Origin: Lunularia cruciata
Lineage: Eukaryota; Streptophyta; Marchantiopsida; Lunulariales; Lunulariaceae
NCBI GenBank assembly: GCA_948567375.1
Contig: OX419762.1
Coordinates: forward strand, 2,920,001 to 2,984,000
Length of the DNA: 64,000 bases
Direction of reading: 5' to 3'
The first letter of the stretch is position 1; each line of letters starts with the position of its first letter. Of this stretch, positions 33,525-45,787 are shown one piece after another. A program made the position numbers and the translations under genes. The notes under the pieces were generated by a model. That model saw only the letters and a list, made by a program, of their open reading frames with translations, had not been told where the DNA came from and made no database searches.

Positions 33525-33872
33525 TCACCAAATCTGGCAACAAGATAGATCCTTCTGCATCTCAAGGTAGACTAGAGGTTTGTGATTTGTCTCTACTACA
33601 AATGCCTTCTCGTCTAGATAGTGCTTCCAATGCTTGGTTGCAAGGACAATGACCTGCTCTTTTTGTTCTTTGGTATGGTAGTTGCGCTCTGCTGATAACA
33701 AATTTTGAGAGAAATATGCAATTGGATGCCATCCGTCATGCCACTCTTGTTGTAGGACTACTCCTATTCCTACGCTTGATGCATATGTAGCCAACTTGAT
33801 TGGACATTTTGGGTCATACCACTTCAAGATTGGTGCATGTAGCAAGGTGGCTTTCAATTCTTGAAAGTTCAA
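33525..33872 (-). pseudogene. Element 2 RNase H
   Basis: A 115-codon open stretch containing LATYASSVGIGVVLQQE (where the family has TDAS, so the first catalytic Asp is changed), NYHTKEQKEQVIVLATKHWK with the second acidic residue, and VVETNHKPLVYL where VxTDHK is usual, so another catalytic Asp has become Asn. The enzyme would remove element RNA after copying. Two catalytic positions appear lost. Confidence 0.7.
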
Positions 33873-33929
33873 CTCTTGTGTGGTTTCCTACATCCACTTC
33901 TTCTCCTTGCCAAGTAGTGCCATTAAAGG

Positions 33930-34280
33930 CTATGCAACCTTGGAGAAGTCCTTGACAAATCTACAATAAAATCCTATCAACCCCAAGAAGTTCTTGAGTT
34001 GAGTCTGATCTTCTGGGGCCCTCCATTTTTGAATGACCTCTATTTTATCTATCAATACTTGAATACCCTCTGCACTTACTCGATGCACCAAGTAGTCTAC
34101 TTTAGACTTGCCAAACTCACACTTTGAGATTTTGGCGTACAATCAATTTTATCTTAGAATCTGGAGGACTTCTTGTAGATGTTGTTTGTGTTCCATCACC
34201 ATGCTATTATATACTAAGATGTCATCTAGGAAGACAATAACAGACTTATCCAAATATGGATGAAATATATCATTCATTAG
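33930..34280 (-). pseudogene. Element 2 reverse transcriptase, C-terminal half
   Basis: 33930-34142 holds the connection region (KISKCEFGKSKVDYLVHRVS, QLKNFLGLIGFYCRFVKDFS). The last part of the 34149-34523 frame contains [20 protein letters not shown], with the active-site Asp pair. The N-terminal half is missing: upstream the frame becomes a coiled-coil sequence. Confidence 0.75.
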
Positions 34281-35100
34281 ACGCATTGGCTCATCCAAAT
34301 ATTGGCTCATTTCCTCCAAAGATTTTCTTATGTGTAAGAGACTCATTTTGATTTCATGATAGTGCTTTGAATTTAAACTCTTCTCCTTGAATTTATGTTT
34401 ATCTGCCTTAGCTTTCCTTTTATCTGCACTCAATTTCTTCTCAATGTAAAATTTCATCTTCTTTGTCTCTAATCTAACACTCTTGGCTTCCACTTTCATC
34501 AATGTTTTCTCCCTTTTCCTCATGTTGGTGGCTTCTAGTTCAACTAGTCAAAACCTCTCCTTGGATTCTATAGTATCTACCTTCAGCATGGTAATTTTTG
34601 CTAAATCTTGAGACAATGATATACTAGGTGATATTTGTGATACCTTACTTGCTGATATTCCACCTTTTCTCCTCTTTGAGTCACGTTCTTCTTCTTGGTC
34701 AAGGAAAGTGCACTCTGACCTATTCCTTGAAGAAGTTAAAGTAGTGGTGTAACAAAAGGCAAATGCTCTATTGGTGCAACAAATGGTGACTTATCCTCGG
34801 GTGATTAGATTCCATTTTCCATGTAAACACTAAGTATACTTTCCATCGCTTGGGCGTTTGGGACAAACTGGGAGCACAAGTCAAGGAGCACCACATCTAG
34901 CGGAGATGGAATTGAGAGCCCTCCTTTGTACCTCCATGGACCTCCTCCATGCCAACCTCACTCAAATTGGGATTTAAATCCCCCAACCTTACCATAGCAT
35001 GTGGACTAATGTTTGCTTTGTTCCCAAACATGGCTTCCATTCTAGCAAAATTCTATTCAATTTATCATTTATTGTTCTCCACCCTTTGCCATATTCTTTC
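34281..35100 (-). pseudogene. Coiled-coil ORF fragment fused to element 2 reverse transcriptase
   Basis: Minus strand, joined in frame to the reverse transcriptase remnant: [20 protein letters not shown] at 34523, continuing through lysine-rich heptads ([20 protein letters not shown]) to [19 protein letters not shown], then the polymerase motif. Upstream (about 34530-34730) an acidic, serine-rich region can be read. It resembles the coiled-coil parts of the proteins in units B and E in composition, but I cannot show homology by eye. The joint probably reflects recombination between two elements. Confidence 0.45.
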
Positions 35101-36180
35101 TTTATGAGACCTTCTCCAGTAGACTTGTTCTTCAGCTCTTGAGTTTATTTATAGTGTTTCATGTACCTCAACAATTTCTTGTAAAGCCGGTCCCCTATCA
35201 TAGAAGTAGGAAATCCTTGTGTCTCTCTAATAAAAATTATTGCCATGAAACTAAAGGCAGTCAATTTTTTAATGGGCTTTTTGCAATTCCTACCATGAAT
35301 CTATGCAAAATGCTTTGGGTCCTCCAAATAATCCAATATTTGGCCATGATGGTGCATCACCATGCAAAAGCATTCATCTTCTTTAGTTTTCCCCAACATA
35401 GAAAAAGCCATCCTCAATAGTTCTCCAAATTTCCTTAATGTTTGTTAAGGTTGGAAATCAAAGGTGAGTCTATAGGTCTTAGATCTACATCCAAAAGTGA
35501 GCATCCCACATTGTAACAAGGTACTTGATCTCCTGTTGCTTGATTTTTGTTGCACTTTTGGAGTAAAATTCCTCAACCCTCAATCAATTTCTTGGTTGCC
35601 ACAAGATTGCACAATTCATTGGAGCAAAATTCCTTGACCCTTCAATCAATATCTTGGTTGCCATGAGGCAATGCAGTTCATTTTCCTAAACTTGCACTAT
35701 CCTTTGCCGCACTAATCTATAGAGTTGAACTACAAAATTGCCATTTAGTTGACTTACAAGAGGAGCATTTGCACTTTAGTTGATTGACAAGAGGAGCATT
35801 TGCACTTGGGATTGGGCATTTGAGTTTAGAATTTGAATAGTTGAGAGCGGGGCATTTTGGATTGGCTAAAAAGTTCAAAAATCCCACTCCAAGACCAACT
35901 CACCCAATCACATGTCCATCCTCTCAAGAAACTATGTCACTTCTTTGGAAAATCATTTATTTCAATATAGCATTCCTAAACCTCCATAACATGGTGCCTG
36001 ATTTTTGTAAATGAACACACATTGGACAAAAATACCCCATACCTCAAGTTATAGAGCATTCATTTATTACCATCTCATCTTGTTATAGAGTTCACCAAAA
36101 AAATTTACAAAGTTTGTTATTTATCTCGTAGACATCCGTCAAATCTATTTTTGAAACCCCCCAATGCTATCCTAAATATA
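35101..36180. repeat. Unassigned stretch with two short tandem duplications
   Basis: Two diverged copies of a 61-base unit start at 35561 and 35622 (gag(t/c)aaaattcct...caatcaat...cttggttgcc). A 33-base unit (gacaagaggagcatttgcact) is doubled at about 35738-35806. No coding region is recognisable. Confidence 0.5.
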
Positions 36181-36183
36181 TCT

Positions 36184-36369
36184 CTAGTTGGTTGTCAAGA
36201 CTCTTTCTTCAGCTTTGTTCTCCACAAGCACTTCCACTTTCTCATGTAACATAGGCTCTACCACTTCCAAGAAGAGCTTAATGCTCTTTGCATCCAAACT
36301 CAATTTCTCAAGCCTAGGAAGTTGTTTGAACTTCCTTTCAAACTTTTTGAAATGTTCATTTGCAGTCAA
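36184..36369 (-). pseudogene. Retrotransposon gag-like fragment
   Basis: An open 61-codon minus-strand stretch containing EHFKKFERKFKQLPRLEKLS and FLEVVEPMLHEKVEVLVEN. The pattern resembles the capsid region of plant retrotransposon gag proteins. About 530 bases of unassigned sequence lie between it and the LTR-like repeats at 36898, consistent with a leader and 5' gag on the minus strand. No pol is visible beside it. Confidence 0.35.
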
Positions 36370-36897
36370 ATGCTTTTTTAGTCTCCCAATCTACTCAAAA
36401 ATGACCTTCTGGTCATCCTCTTAGAATCTTCTATCAAGAGCTCATCCTTCAATGCACATACAAAAGATTGCCATTCTCCTTGACTTGTTCTTGCAATCTT
36501 ATTGATTGTATTTCTCAACTCAAGTATGGAAGCAAGCATAAATATAGAGAATCTTGATTGGGAACCTTGTGTACTTCCATTTTTAATTCATTAAATCTCA
36601 TGAACTTTGAAACCTTTGTACCATCAAATTGGCCTTTCTTATTAACCACAACTTACAATGTGTTTGTTTATGAAGGCTCTTTCCCTTATCTACCTATTGC
36701 TGATGCATGTATTTCATGAATGCTTGAAACTTCTTCATAACATAAGGACCAAGTTCCTTTTGAGACAATAATCTTGCCCCTTGGGATGATGATCCTACCC
36801 CTTGATCACTCATTGCTCTCAAATCCTAAGCGGATAACTAGTAGCTCTACTCCTACAACAAGTTTTCACGCCAAGTTCACAAAAGTTGTCATGGAGT

Positions 36898-37840
36898 TTT
36901 ATTTCTAACTACCAAAAGTTTGATATCTTTACTAGATAGACCCAAAGCTATTTGGATATAACTACTAGCTTGATCCAACTACTTCTACTCACTTTTAAAA
37001 CTCACTTTTATATTCAACACAATGAGTGAAATTTATGGGAATACCCATACTACACAAATTTTATTAAACATTAATTATTTACCCAAATATTTACAAAGAA
37101 TAGCTCTATTTGTAACTATATGAAGAGAAATGTCTCTAATCTCACTCCGTAACTATCCTAAACTCCTTCCTAAATCTGCTCCTTGAAGCCTTCCTTCCTA
37201 CATTGTTGACTTTAAAGAATGGTTTCTATCAAAATCTGCTTTCTCTAAACATCTCATCTGATCAATCATAACCTTCTTGTCTCTCTAATCCTTCCCTTGA
37301 AATTTTGAAATCATAAATCCTTGTGTAAATCAACCCTTTTCAATCAATTCAAAAGACCTTCTACACCCATGTTGTCATGGAGTTTTGTTTCTAACTACAA
37401 AAAGACCAGAATCCTTGTTGAATAGACATTGGGTCTATTTAGTGACAACTATGAATTTAATCCAATTACTCTAGATCCTTCAGTCATTGAAATATATCAA
37501 AACCCTATAATTTAAAATTTATATTTAACTCAAGATATTTACTAAGTACATACTTTTTCACAACTATATGAAGTATAATATCTCTTTTGTCACTTATTAC
37601 AATCTTGAAAACCTCTTTCTTGATTATCAAGACTATTGACAAGCCTTCTTCTTGTCAAGCTCCAATCAAAAGAACTCCTAAAATTCTCCAACCTCTGCTT
37701 CAATCCTTGTCAATTGAACTAGGATCCTTGGAACTCTTCTCTTTTCATATATCAATCAAGAACCCATTCTCAATCCTTTGCTTTGTCAATTAAAACATGT
37801 CCTATCAAGACCCACTCTCTCCAATCATGCCAACCAACTA
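36898..37840. repeat. Two adjacent LTR-like direct repeats of about 473 bp
   Basis: ttgtcatggagtttt(a/g)tttctaac occurs at 36898 and 37371. The copies share further landmarks in order: an agac(a/c)...gggtctattt-type word, tatttacaaa/tatttactaa, caactatatgaag and tgtc(a/t)ct. They abut directly. This could be two LTRs left by loss of the internal region, or a tandem duplication of one LTR. The unit begins TGTCATGG; no clear CA end is seen at the junction (cccatg|ttgtcatgg). Confidence 0.5.
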
Positions 37841-37849
37841 ATAAAGAAC

Positions 37850-40458
37850 CTCTTAATTAGGAAACTCTTGAAGAATCTCCCTAGAAGGAAGGAGAAAAGG
37901 AAACTAGTCTGATGTTGTTGATACAAGGCCACCCTAAATTTCAGGAATTGAGAACTACCTCATCTACAACATTATCAAGGAAGAGACTATTTCTTTTCCT
38001 TAAAAAAGCACCAATTTTCCAAACTCTATTGCGGTAAGACCAAACATGTCAATGGAGGCCAATGTGTTGGCCAAGAGGCTACAAAGAGCTGGTCCTACAT
38101 ACCATACAAATCAAGTGCATTCACTTTCATGTTAGACACTTAATGGATAACCTAATGTCTAAGGAAGAATTCTTGCAATGGTTAGACAACCCAAATAAGG
38201 AATGGAAGCAAGGCCTAACCTCTAAACTAATGAAGATTAGATGCGGGATTTTGGCACACATGTAGATAATTGAGTTATAGGAAGAGTTGGAAGCTCACTA
38301 AGGAGAATGACCATAGGGTACGGGAAGTACAAACAGCTTGGAACAAGAAGGTGACATCTCTACATTCACAATTTGACCACCTCTAAGGAAAATTACCAAA
38401 AGCTCACCTCCAACTTCAATCTACCTAGATAGATAAGACTACCATTGACCAACAAGTAGCAAACATCTAGAAGAAAGGAGAGGAACTAGAAGGAGAACTT
38501 TGAGATCAAGCATCCCATGATAAGGAGAACTCTAATGCAAAGATACAAGAACTAGCAATTGTAGCAATTTGCACTTCTTGCAATGAGATAGAAGAGTTGA
38601 AAGTAGCCTAGTCTGCATTAGAAGTAGAGGTCTCAACTCTAAACAAAGAAAAAGAGTATTGGAGAGGAGGTTTGTAATGCTCAAAAGGAAGAGATGGCTT
38701 CTCTCCATTCAACAATAAACAAGCTTACCGTAGAGAAGGCATGGTACAAGATAGAACTTCTCTACTACAAGGAGAAGAGGAAGGAAGAGCAAAATAAGGT
38801 CAAAGCATAGTAGAAATCTTGAAACAACCTCACTATAAAAAATCAGAAGTTGGAGCAAAGAGTAACCCAACTACTATGATTCATCACCCACAAAAAATTG
38901 GAAGGCCCACCCAAGGCCAAGGACTCTAAAGCAAAAGATGACAAGGAGAATCCAAAGGAAGATGACCCAGATGGATTGACATGAGGAGGATCCAAGAAGG
39001 AAAGGCTTGGACATGACAAGGTGGGTCCATCAAAAGGGATGCCTAAGGGTGATCTTGTAGGTAGTTACTCTCTTGTGTCAACTTCTTTGAGGCCTAATAC
39101 TCCCTTGAGATAATGTGGGAAGTAAAAAAGGGTCAAATCCTAGCACCCTTAGTAGAGCAGATCCAAAGTTGCCCAAAGAAGAGTGAAGTAAATGAAGAGA
39201 AATCTCGTAGATATGAGACTTGAAGAAAGGAAGTCTACGATGGAAGAGATACTCACAACTATGGACATTACTCACCTTAGGTCTTGAAACACCACAAAAG
39301 TTGACACATTGACTTGGGAAGAGATGGTGATCAATGAGTATCAAAACACAAGGAGTTCAATTGAAGTGACCTGCAAAGTGGACCTCCTAAATTTGACGGT
39401 AGAGGAAGAGCCTCTAGAGTCAAGCAAAGAAGATACCATTCTAGCCATCATATAATAAGGGATGAAGCAACTTAGCCCTATGTTGACGGAGAAGATATCA
39501 CAAGAAGGATAGTGCAACATCCTAGACTAAGGAAAGTTGTGGGGTTTTCTATGGAGAACCCCCTAGGATGGACTAAGAGGCATGCCAGGCAATCCCAATT
39601 AGCACCAGACATAATAGAATTGGTATGCCAATTAATGGGAAGCATGGCTCTAATTATAGACAAATTTCTCTTCTTCATGAGTATTGCTCAAGCCCTAGAG
39701 TTCTTAGGGCCCACAAGACTAGTAAAGGTGGCATCAAGGATGCATGAGATCCCAAGCTTCAAACACTACATGTGGGTTGTGACAATGATACAAGTAACAT
39801 GATAGGATTACTCTATGCCTTTGGAGATCATCAAAAGGGTTCTCCAAAGGGCTAAGGAAATTCCAAGAATGACTCAAGTTGGTCATCTTGCAACACCACA
39901 GATCAATTTACAATCTTGTTGTTGTCAATACCTATCCATTGTTTGCAAAATTTTGAGCACCAATAATCATCAATGTCCATCAAGTGGAAGAATCTGCCCA
40001 AGCCCTTTGGAGAGAAGCTAAGGAGCGATCAGCATAGTATCCATTGATGCCACTACCAAATCTGATGTAGGATATGCAAGTGGATGTTCTCACTGCCTTT
40101 AAATTGTTGCAATGAGAAATATTGATTTTTACTTTGGTAAAAAATTCTACCAATTTGACTTGCCTGTCCTTGTTATAGGAGCGGCAATAAATCAACACAT
40201 CTCATTACGAGCAATAGTTGATACCAAACATTTTTCCATGCTATTGGCCTAGGGATTGAGATTTCGGATCTCTTTAAAACCCATTGTGTACTAGTAGAGA
40301 CATTATTAAGGAAGGAACTCCAATTAGAGCATCCCATAAATTAACATATGTAGCAATCAACCTCCCATATTTCACTTTGAGGTACTTAGTGGATTGTCTA
40401 AAGTTGGTGAACCAAGGCCTAGTGTTGAAACCACACTTATGTCTTGAATAGGAATATG
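37850..40458 (+). pseudogene. Broken coiled-coil ORF, plus strand
   Basis: Readable pieces include NAQKEEMASLHSTINKLTVE near 38670-38750 and KDSKAKDDKENPKEDDPDGL near 38920-38980, then 39512-39802 (LAPDIIELVCQLMGSMALII, TRLVKVASRMHEIPSFKHYM) and 39815-40021. The layout of coiled coil, charged linker and more globular C-terminal part recalls the ORF at 22247-24350, but many stops prevent a firm alignment. I recognise no family. It ends beside an LTR1 fragment. Confidence 0.35.
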
Positions 40459-40588
40459 TGTAATACATAGCTAGAGATATTATCTAGAAATGAAAATCTT
40501 CATGGTAACATCTAGGAGGATGTTATATATGATGGATTATGTAGATCAAATAGAGGTATCACAAATAGAGTACTACCACTAATATGGC
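40459..40588 (+). repeat. LTR1 fragment, opposite orientation
   Basis: TGTAATACATAGCTAGAG onwards is the reverse complement of the end of the LTR1 copies (compare 20955-21082). It keeps only the first 130 bp in its own reading direction and runs into unit C. It may be the 3' LTR of the element carrying the coiled-coil ORF to its left, in which case LTR1-type ends are shared by a non-autonomous partner. Confidence 0.6.
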
Positions 40589-42345
40589 AATAAAGTTCAT
40601 TCCCACAGAGATACGAGTCAAAAATAGTCAGATACAAAGTAAAATGTAACAATTAGTTCTTCTTGGTTGCATCTTTAATCTCTCAAGTAGAAACCACACC
40701 CAAAAGAGAGTAACAAGCATTGATTTGTAGTCTTGTCACAAATTACACTCCCTTAACCACAACTCCATCAAACCTTTTCAAATAATCTTGATTGTGATGA
40801 TTTAGATTCTTTCAAAGAAGGCTTCTTCACTATGAAATGATTTTGCCTCAGAATTGTATTCCACTCCTCCACTAAAGGCACAAATTCCTTGATTGAAATT
40901 GGTTTTTACCCCGTGTTGCACTCACCAATGCAGAATACTACCAACACTACAATTTCTCTTAGATTTGTCAAGGCATTGCTTTGATTGCTATCCAATCAAG
41001 ATCAAGCACACAGAATGAAATCAGAATTGCAAAATCTAACATCCAACAATCTCATTGACTTGTACTTTGAAATTCTCCAAACACTCACAAACACACACAA
41101 AAGATTGATACTTTGAATTAAGCTGAAACAACGAGCACTAAGTTACAACACTTCACTTTATCAAATTCAAAAATACAATAACTAAATAACACAGAAAATG
41201 CTTCCTTTAAATAGGTAGAGCAGTTCAATAGGGTTCTAACAAGAATATTTTTCTATAACAACTTTACCAACCTGTAGATCCAAATCGATAAACCACTTCT
41301 TCATATCTGCCTCTCAAATCTCAAATCTATTTGTACTCCAATCTTATGTCTATTTTGACTTTGGCTTCCAAACCCAATTTTCCTTCATGCAATTCTCCCT
41401 CGTCAGGTCCATCTAATACTACTTCTTCATCCAGTATTTCTACTATCCCTTCAATTGGAACTTAAATTGGAATGATAGCTAACCTATCTACATTCTTCTT
41501 CTTTAACCCACTCTCTTCTACTGTCCAGCTAACTCACCCAAAGACACCTGCACTCCAACTTTGGACTTTGTATCTTCCTACACACTACTCCAAAATTTAT
41601 CTAATCTTGAGTTTACTAAATCTAATTTAAGACAAACATTGTCTCCTACTTCTATCATCTACCTATCCACTTGATCTCTGAAGTGAATCAACAAACTGTT
41701 CATATCCATATCCTTTGCCTTCTTCTTCCAAGTTTCTTGCACTTTGGTCATCTAACTTCCTTAGGTGACTCTAGCAAGACCCCTGAAGTCAACGACATCC
41801 GATGTCTGACTACCTTGGAATGGATCACCTTTGTCCTAAGGCAAAGTAGCTTCTAACCAAAGTCATATAAGTCAAAATTTGTATAGACCCAAAGGCATAT
41901 AAGTCCAACGTTATAAAGACCCAAAGGCATATAAGTCCAAAGTTGTATAGACCCAAAGTCACCTTACATTTACTCTAGAACCTTCAAATATTTCTAACTT
42001 CTGCTGCAAACCTCTAAACTCTATGATTTGGTGGCAATAGGAAGCCATGAAGAAGATGCTTCCAACAAGATATAGCATGCACAATTTGAACATGTGGTCA
42101 TTGAGATACGGGCCCAATAGTAATCTTGACCCACAACTTCTATTTTGATATGAAGTATCCTTACTTTGGGTCTACTGTCCTTCCAATCCAATTTGAGTCC
42201 TTCTTCCTCTAACACAAAGTCTACTTTCGTGGGTTGACTCAAAATGCACAATTCTTCTCTCCTTCCTTCCTTTTTATCTTCAATTCTCCTCCAACACTAC
42301 ACTTCTTCTTTAAAACTTGACAAAAACAAAAAAATGGGTACTACA
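40589..42345 (-). mobile_element. Unit C: internally deleted member of the unit B/E/D family
   Basis: About 1.76 kb, ending GGTACTACA (GGTACCACA in others) at 42345. It aligns with unit D in reverse along its length, including the TATA-like ctttaaatag near 41210 and the catatctgcctc...aatctcaaatct landmark near 41303. The outer TGTGACAACC end is missing where it meets the LTR1 fragment. The N-terminal and coiled-coil ORF parts are absent. A short repeat (a(a/g)acccaaaggcatataagtcc, about 34-bp spacing) occurs at 41857-41955. Confidence 0.65.
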
Positions 42346-42929
42346 TGAGGCACTACATTTATACATTTTAATTGATCCATTCAAGATTTTTCCATGCATT
42401 TTTGGTGAACCGTCATGGTCCATGCATGTGGCACAAGGACTAATGGAGACCAAATTGGTTAGTTATGCTATGTGTAAGCTCCTTGTTAAGTAGGAAGTTG
42501 AGGCATTACCAACTGATGGTGGCCTCTAGCATATCATCCTACACTCATGTTCATGGTACCTTTGTTGAAAATCCACTCCCAAAGAGGTACCTTTGTTTGA
42601 AAATCCACTCCCCTCTTTTGGTGACTCTTTAGGAACTTTGTGGTGATTGAGGTATAAGCCATACTTTATATCTTCAAGCATCATCCTACTCAACATGATA
42701 CTCTATTAGGGGAAAAACAAAAGATCTGCCTAAGCTAACATCGGTTAAGTTGCAAAAACTTTGATTATAAGAGTGAATCCAATTACAACTTTGGGTCACG
42801 ACCCATATATATAGTTTCAGCCACAAACGGGAAAAGATCAATGGCTAAAAAATTATAGGAATCTCCTAATTAGCCTACATCACTTATCACTAATCTGACA
42901 TTACCTGATTGTTTGCATGCAAGAGAGTG
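42346..42929. other. Unassigned stretch before LINE copy 2
   Basis: Contains a short duplication of gaaaatccactccc (42568-42612). No coding, RNA or LTR feature can be supported. The 42900-42960 part may be the 5' leader of the LINE. Confidence 0.25.
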
Positions 42930-43404
42930 TGGAGATAGGAGAGGAAAGGGAGAGATGTGAAAAGACATATCTATAATTTCTGAGGGCTCTCTAGCATATA
43001 GCACTAGAGTGAATAGTTGACTCTCTTCATTTTCAAATTTTGGTTCCATTGGTACCTAGAGTAGAAAGTTATGAGGATTTTAGGCTTTTTTAGAGTGATC
43101 ATTACACATTGAGAGTGATGGGTCAAGAATATTCATTTTTTATCTTTTGGTTTTTATGATTAAGTTCCATGGGAATTTAGTTTGAAAATTTTGGTGATGG
43201 AAATTGTTATGGAAGTTATGAGAGTTTATAGTTTTTAGGATTTGGAGAGATTGTTTTCTTATGTGAGTTGGATGTGAGGCATTGTGGTTTTGCAGATATG
43301 AGGAGATATGGAGAGGAGCATCATGTATTACTGTCATTATTCTTGTGCTAGCCATGGCTTCATCTTCACATGTGTGGTTTCCTTGAGCGGCTTGGGATAC
43401 ACCA

Positions 43405-43520
43405 TGCCCGGTGTGTCATTGATGCTTTACCTCGTAAGAGGTAAAGACCCATGTGGGAAGGATGCACAAGGACTATGATTGGACCACTTGGGATGCCCAT
43501 GTGAGACAACCACATAGAAA
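43405..43520 (+). pseudogene. LINE N-terminal C2H2 zinc finger region
   Basis: In one frame the sequence reads CPVCH, a stop, CFTS, a stop, EVKTHVGRMHKDYDWTTWDA. Counting the two stops as single lost residues, the spacing is Cys-x2-Cys-x11-His-x4-His, a standard C2H2 finger. R2-type LINEs carry such fingers at the N-terminus to bind their target DNA. The conserved aromatic run after the finger (YDWTTW) is also partly visible in copy 1 near 1250-1275. Confidence 0.6.
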
Positions 43521-44339
43521 ACATTGACACTCAAGATTACACACACTTCTTCTATCCCTTTGTTGATTGTTTCAGGGATACCGATCAAGTTGTAGGAGTG
43601 GTTAGTTTCTCAAGCGGGTTGCATTTTGGGGTTATTTGATACTAGTTTTCCATGTCCACATCTATTCCACAAGCTATCCCACATACTGCATGATGAGGCT
43701 AAACAAGCCTTTTGCCTACCACTTGATTTTTTGGCACGTGATCCCTTGGATGAGTTAGCATGGTTCTTATTCCTCTTACTCCCTTGATGGTGTCTTCATT
43801 ATGCTAGAGGGTGACGTGCAAGGCATAGAGAGGTGGTTGCTAGATTTTTTCAATTCTGAGTAGAGGATTGGGTGGTCCTTCAAGAGGAGTTTGTTAGGGC
43901 TACACAATTTAGGAGATAAGCATTGCTATAGGATACCATAGAGTCTACTTGATTACAATGGTGTAGGACATTGGGTCAGGCAAGAGAATATGTAGAGTAG
44001 CACAAGCGCTACACCTCTATGGTGAGCTCTACTGATGAGACTATCTCTTCCTTATGCTCACTACATCCTATAGCAATAGAGAGACTACCACTAGAGGTCT
44101 TAGATTATCAGCTTGAGCAGCATTTATGTCTTGATAGGTCACTGTTTGCACAAGCATTGTGCATTGCCCCTCGCCTTTCTTCAAGAGGCTTGTCAAGGAT
44201 GGTTTATGAGCACCTTAGAGATTACTTTTAGGCAGATGATCCTTCTAGTAGTTTACCGAGTTGTTTTAGGTGGCTGTAATAGTAGCAAGAGGAGACATTT
44301 CTTATGTCTATTAGTTGGGTGTTAGGTGCTAGTCAACTT

Positions 44340-45140
44340 CTCACAATGGAGAAGGACACGGGAGGCATTAGACCAATTGCTATTGGAAAGATCTTTTTTC
44401 ATTTGGTCAATCATACTATTGTCCTCAACATCATTCTCACTTTCAACAGTACCTCAATCCACATCAATTTGGAGTAGCTACACCTAGAGGATACTAGGCT
44501 ATATCTCTAGGCATTATGGCACTCCTAGATATGCATCCGGAGTGGGTCATCCTACAAGTGGATGTTGAGAATACTTTTAATAGCATCTCACAAGCATCCA
44601 TCTTTAGAGAGCTTAGGGAGGCTGGTGGATCCTTGGCAAGTCTCATTCCTTTTGTACGGTCTTTTTATGACTCTCATGCTTCCCTTTACTACCAACACAG
44701 TGGTTCAAAAGAGGGACTCATTGTCTTAGAGTCAGCTATTGGTACACGTCAGGGAGATCCTTTGGGGGGACCCTTATTTGCCATGGCTCATTTTAGATCT
44801 CTCCTATCTACTACTTTGGCCATGCAAGGTTGTGTATTTCCCTCCTTGGAAGATGATACACACATTGTAGGCCATGTAGATTAGATTAGGCAGGCCTTTG
44901 ACTACTTGACTAACAAGCTACATCTAGTAGGCTTGAGAATCAAGCTGTCAAAGGGCAAGGCATGGTCCCCTTTAGGTATCCCTCCCTACCTTGAGCTTCT
45001 AAAGGGGTGTATCACATCTACAGATGGACTTTGTGTTCTTGGAGTGCCAATAGGATTGTAGGATTTTGTCACACGCTTCTTAGATGCTACTCTTCTAGAG
45101 ATGTTCTCCATGTGAATGACCTTCCATTATTATGAGATCT
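44340..45140 (+). pseudogene. LINE reverse transcriptase domain
   Basis: GGIRPIAIGKIF near 44361 is the conserved segment before the palm. The open frame 44516-44884 holds LQVDVENTFNSISQASIF (first catalytic Asp), IPFVRSFY, SAIGTRQGDPLGGPLFAMAH (the QGDPLG core of LINE polymerases) and LEDDTHIVG (the active-site Asp pair, preceded by Glu rather than Ala or Phe). After a stop at 44882-44884 the frame continues with LTNKLHLVGLRIKLSKGKAW and VLGVPIG, typical LINE thumb landmarks. Frameshifts near 44480 and 45100 break the gene. Confidence 0.8.
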
Positions 45141-45787
45141 ACAGGTGGCATTTGGTATACTCTCTTCCAATATTGCTTGTCAACCATCCTACCTCATCCG
45201 TATAGTTCCCTCCTCACCATCCTTCCTATCACATCTAAGAGCATTTGATAGGAGGATTATTAGATTCTTTGGTGATATTATTGGACCAAAGACATTTGAG
45301 TGTGTGATACGGGATTTAGCACATAGATAGATGGCTTTGCCAATCTCATGTGGAGGGGTTGGCTTGCTATCTATGGAGGAGACTACACCTATAGCATTTT
45401 TGGATAGTTGGGCTATCTTGACACCCCCTACTTTCTTATTGTTTTGTGGTTGTTGATAGGCCGGTTTTGGAGACTTATGTGATAGAGGTGGAGGGAGGAT
45501 CCTTTTCTCTCCAAATGTTATTTCAGCAGATGAGAGATAGTCTATCCCCATGGCTATGAGAGTGTTTTACACCTTTTGCTTCACTTTTGTCAGATTGGAC
45601 TAGAGGTTTACAGTCTTCCTTGATGGAGCAATAGTGTGAGCATACGCTACATTCTCTCTTAGTTGACTCATCCATTCCTCAGGCTACTAGAACACATCTT
45701 TGCTCCGGCAAGGGTGCAAGCTCATGGATCCTAGCTTTATTGTGCATTAGGGCATTCTAGCTTGCACCAACTATTTTCTCTACAGCA

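Larger units (their letters stand above)
31253..34280 (-). mobile_element. Element 2: 3' half of a second chromovirus
   Basis: A minus-strand element with a 3' LTR1 (31253-31991), a polypurine tract, a chromodomain, integrase, RNase H and the palm of reverse transcriptase. At about 34280 the sequence switches within reverse transcriptase to a coiled-coil ORF of a different kind, and no gag or 5' LTR is found beyond. The element is therefore truncated or recombined. It interrupts element 3. Confidence 0.8.
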
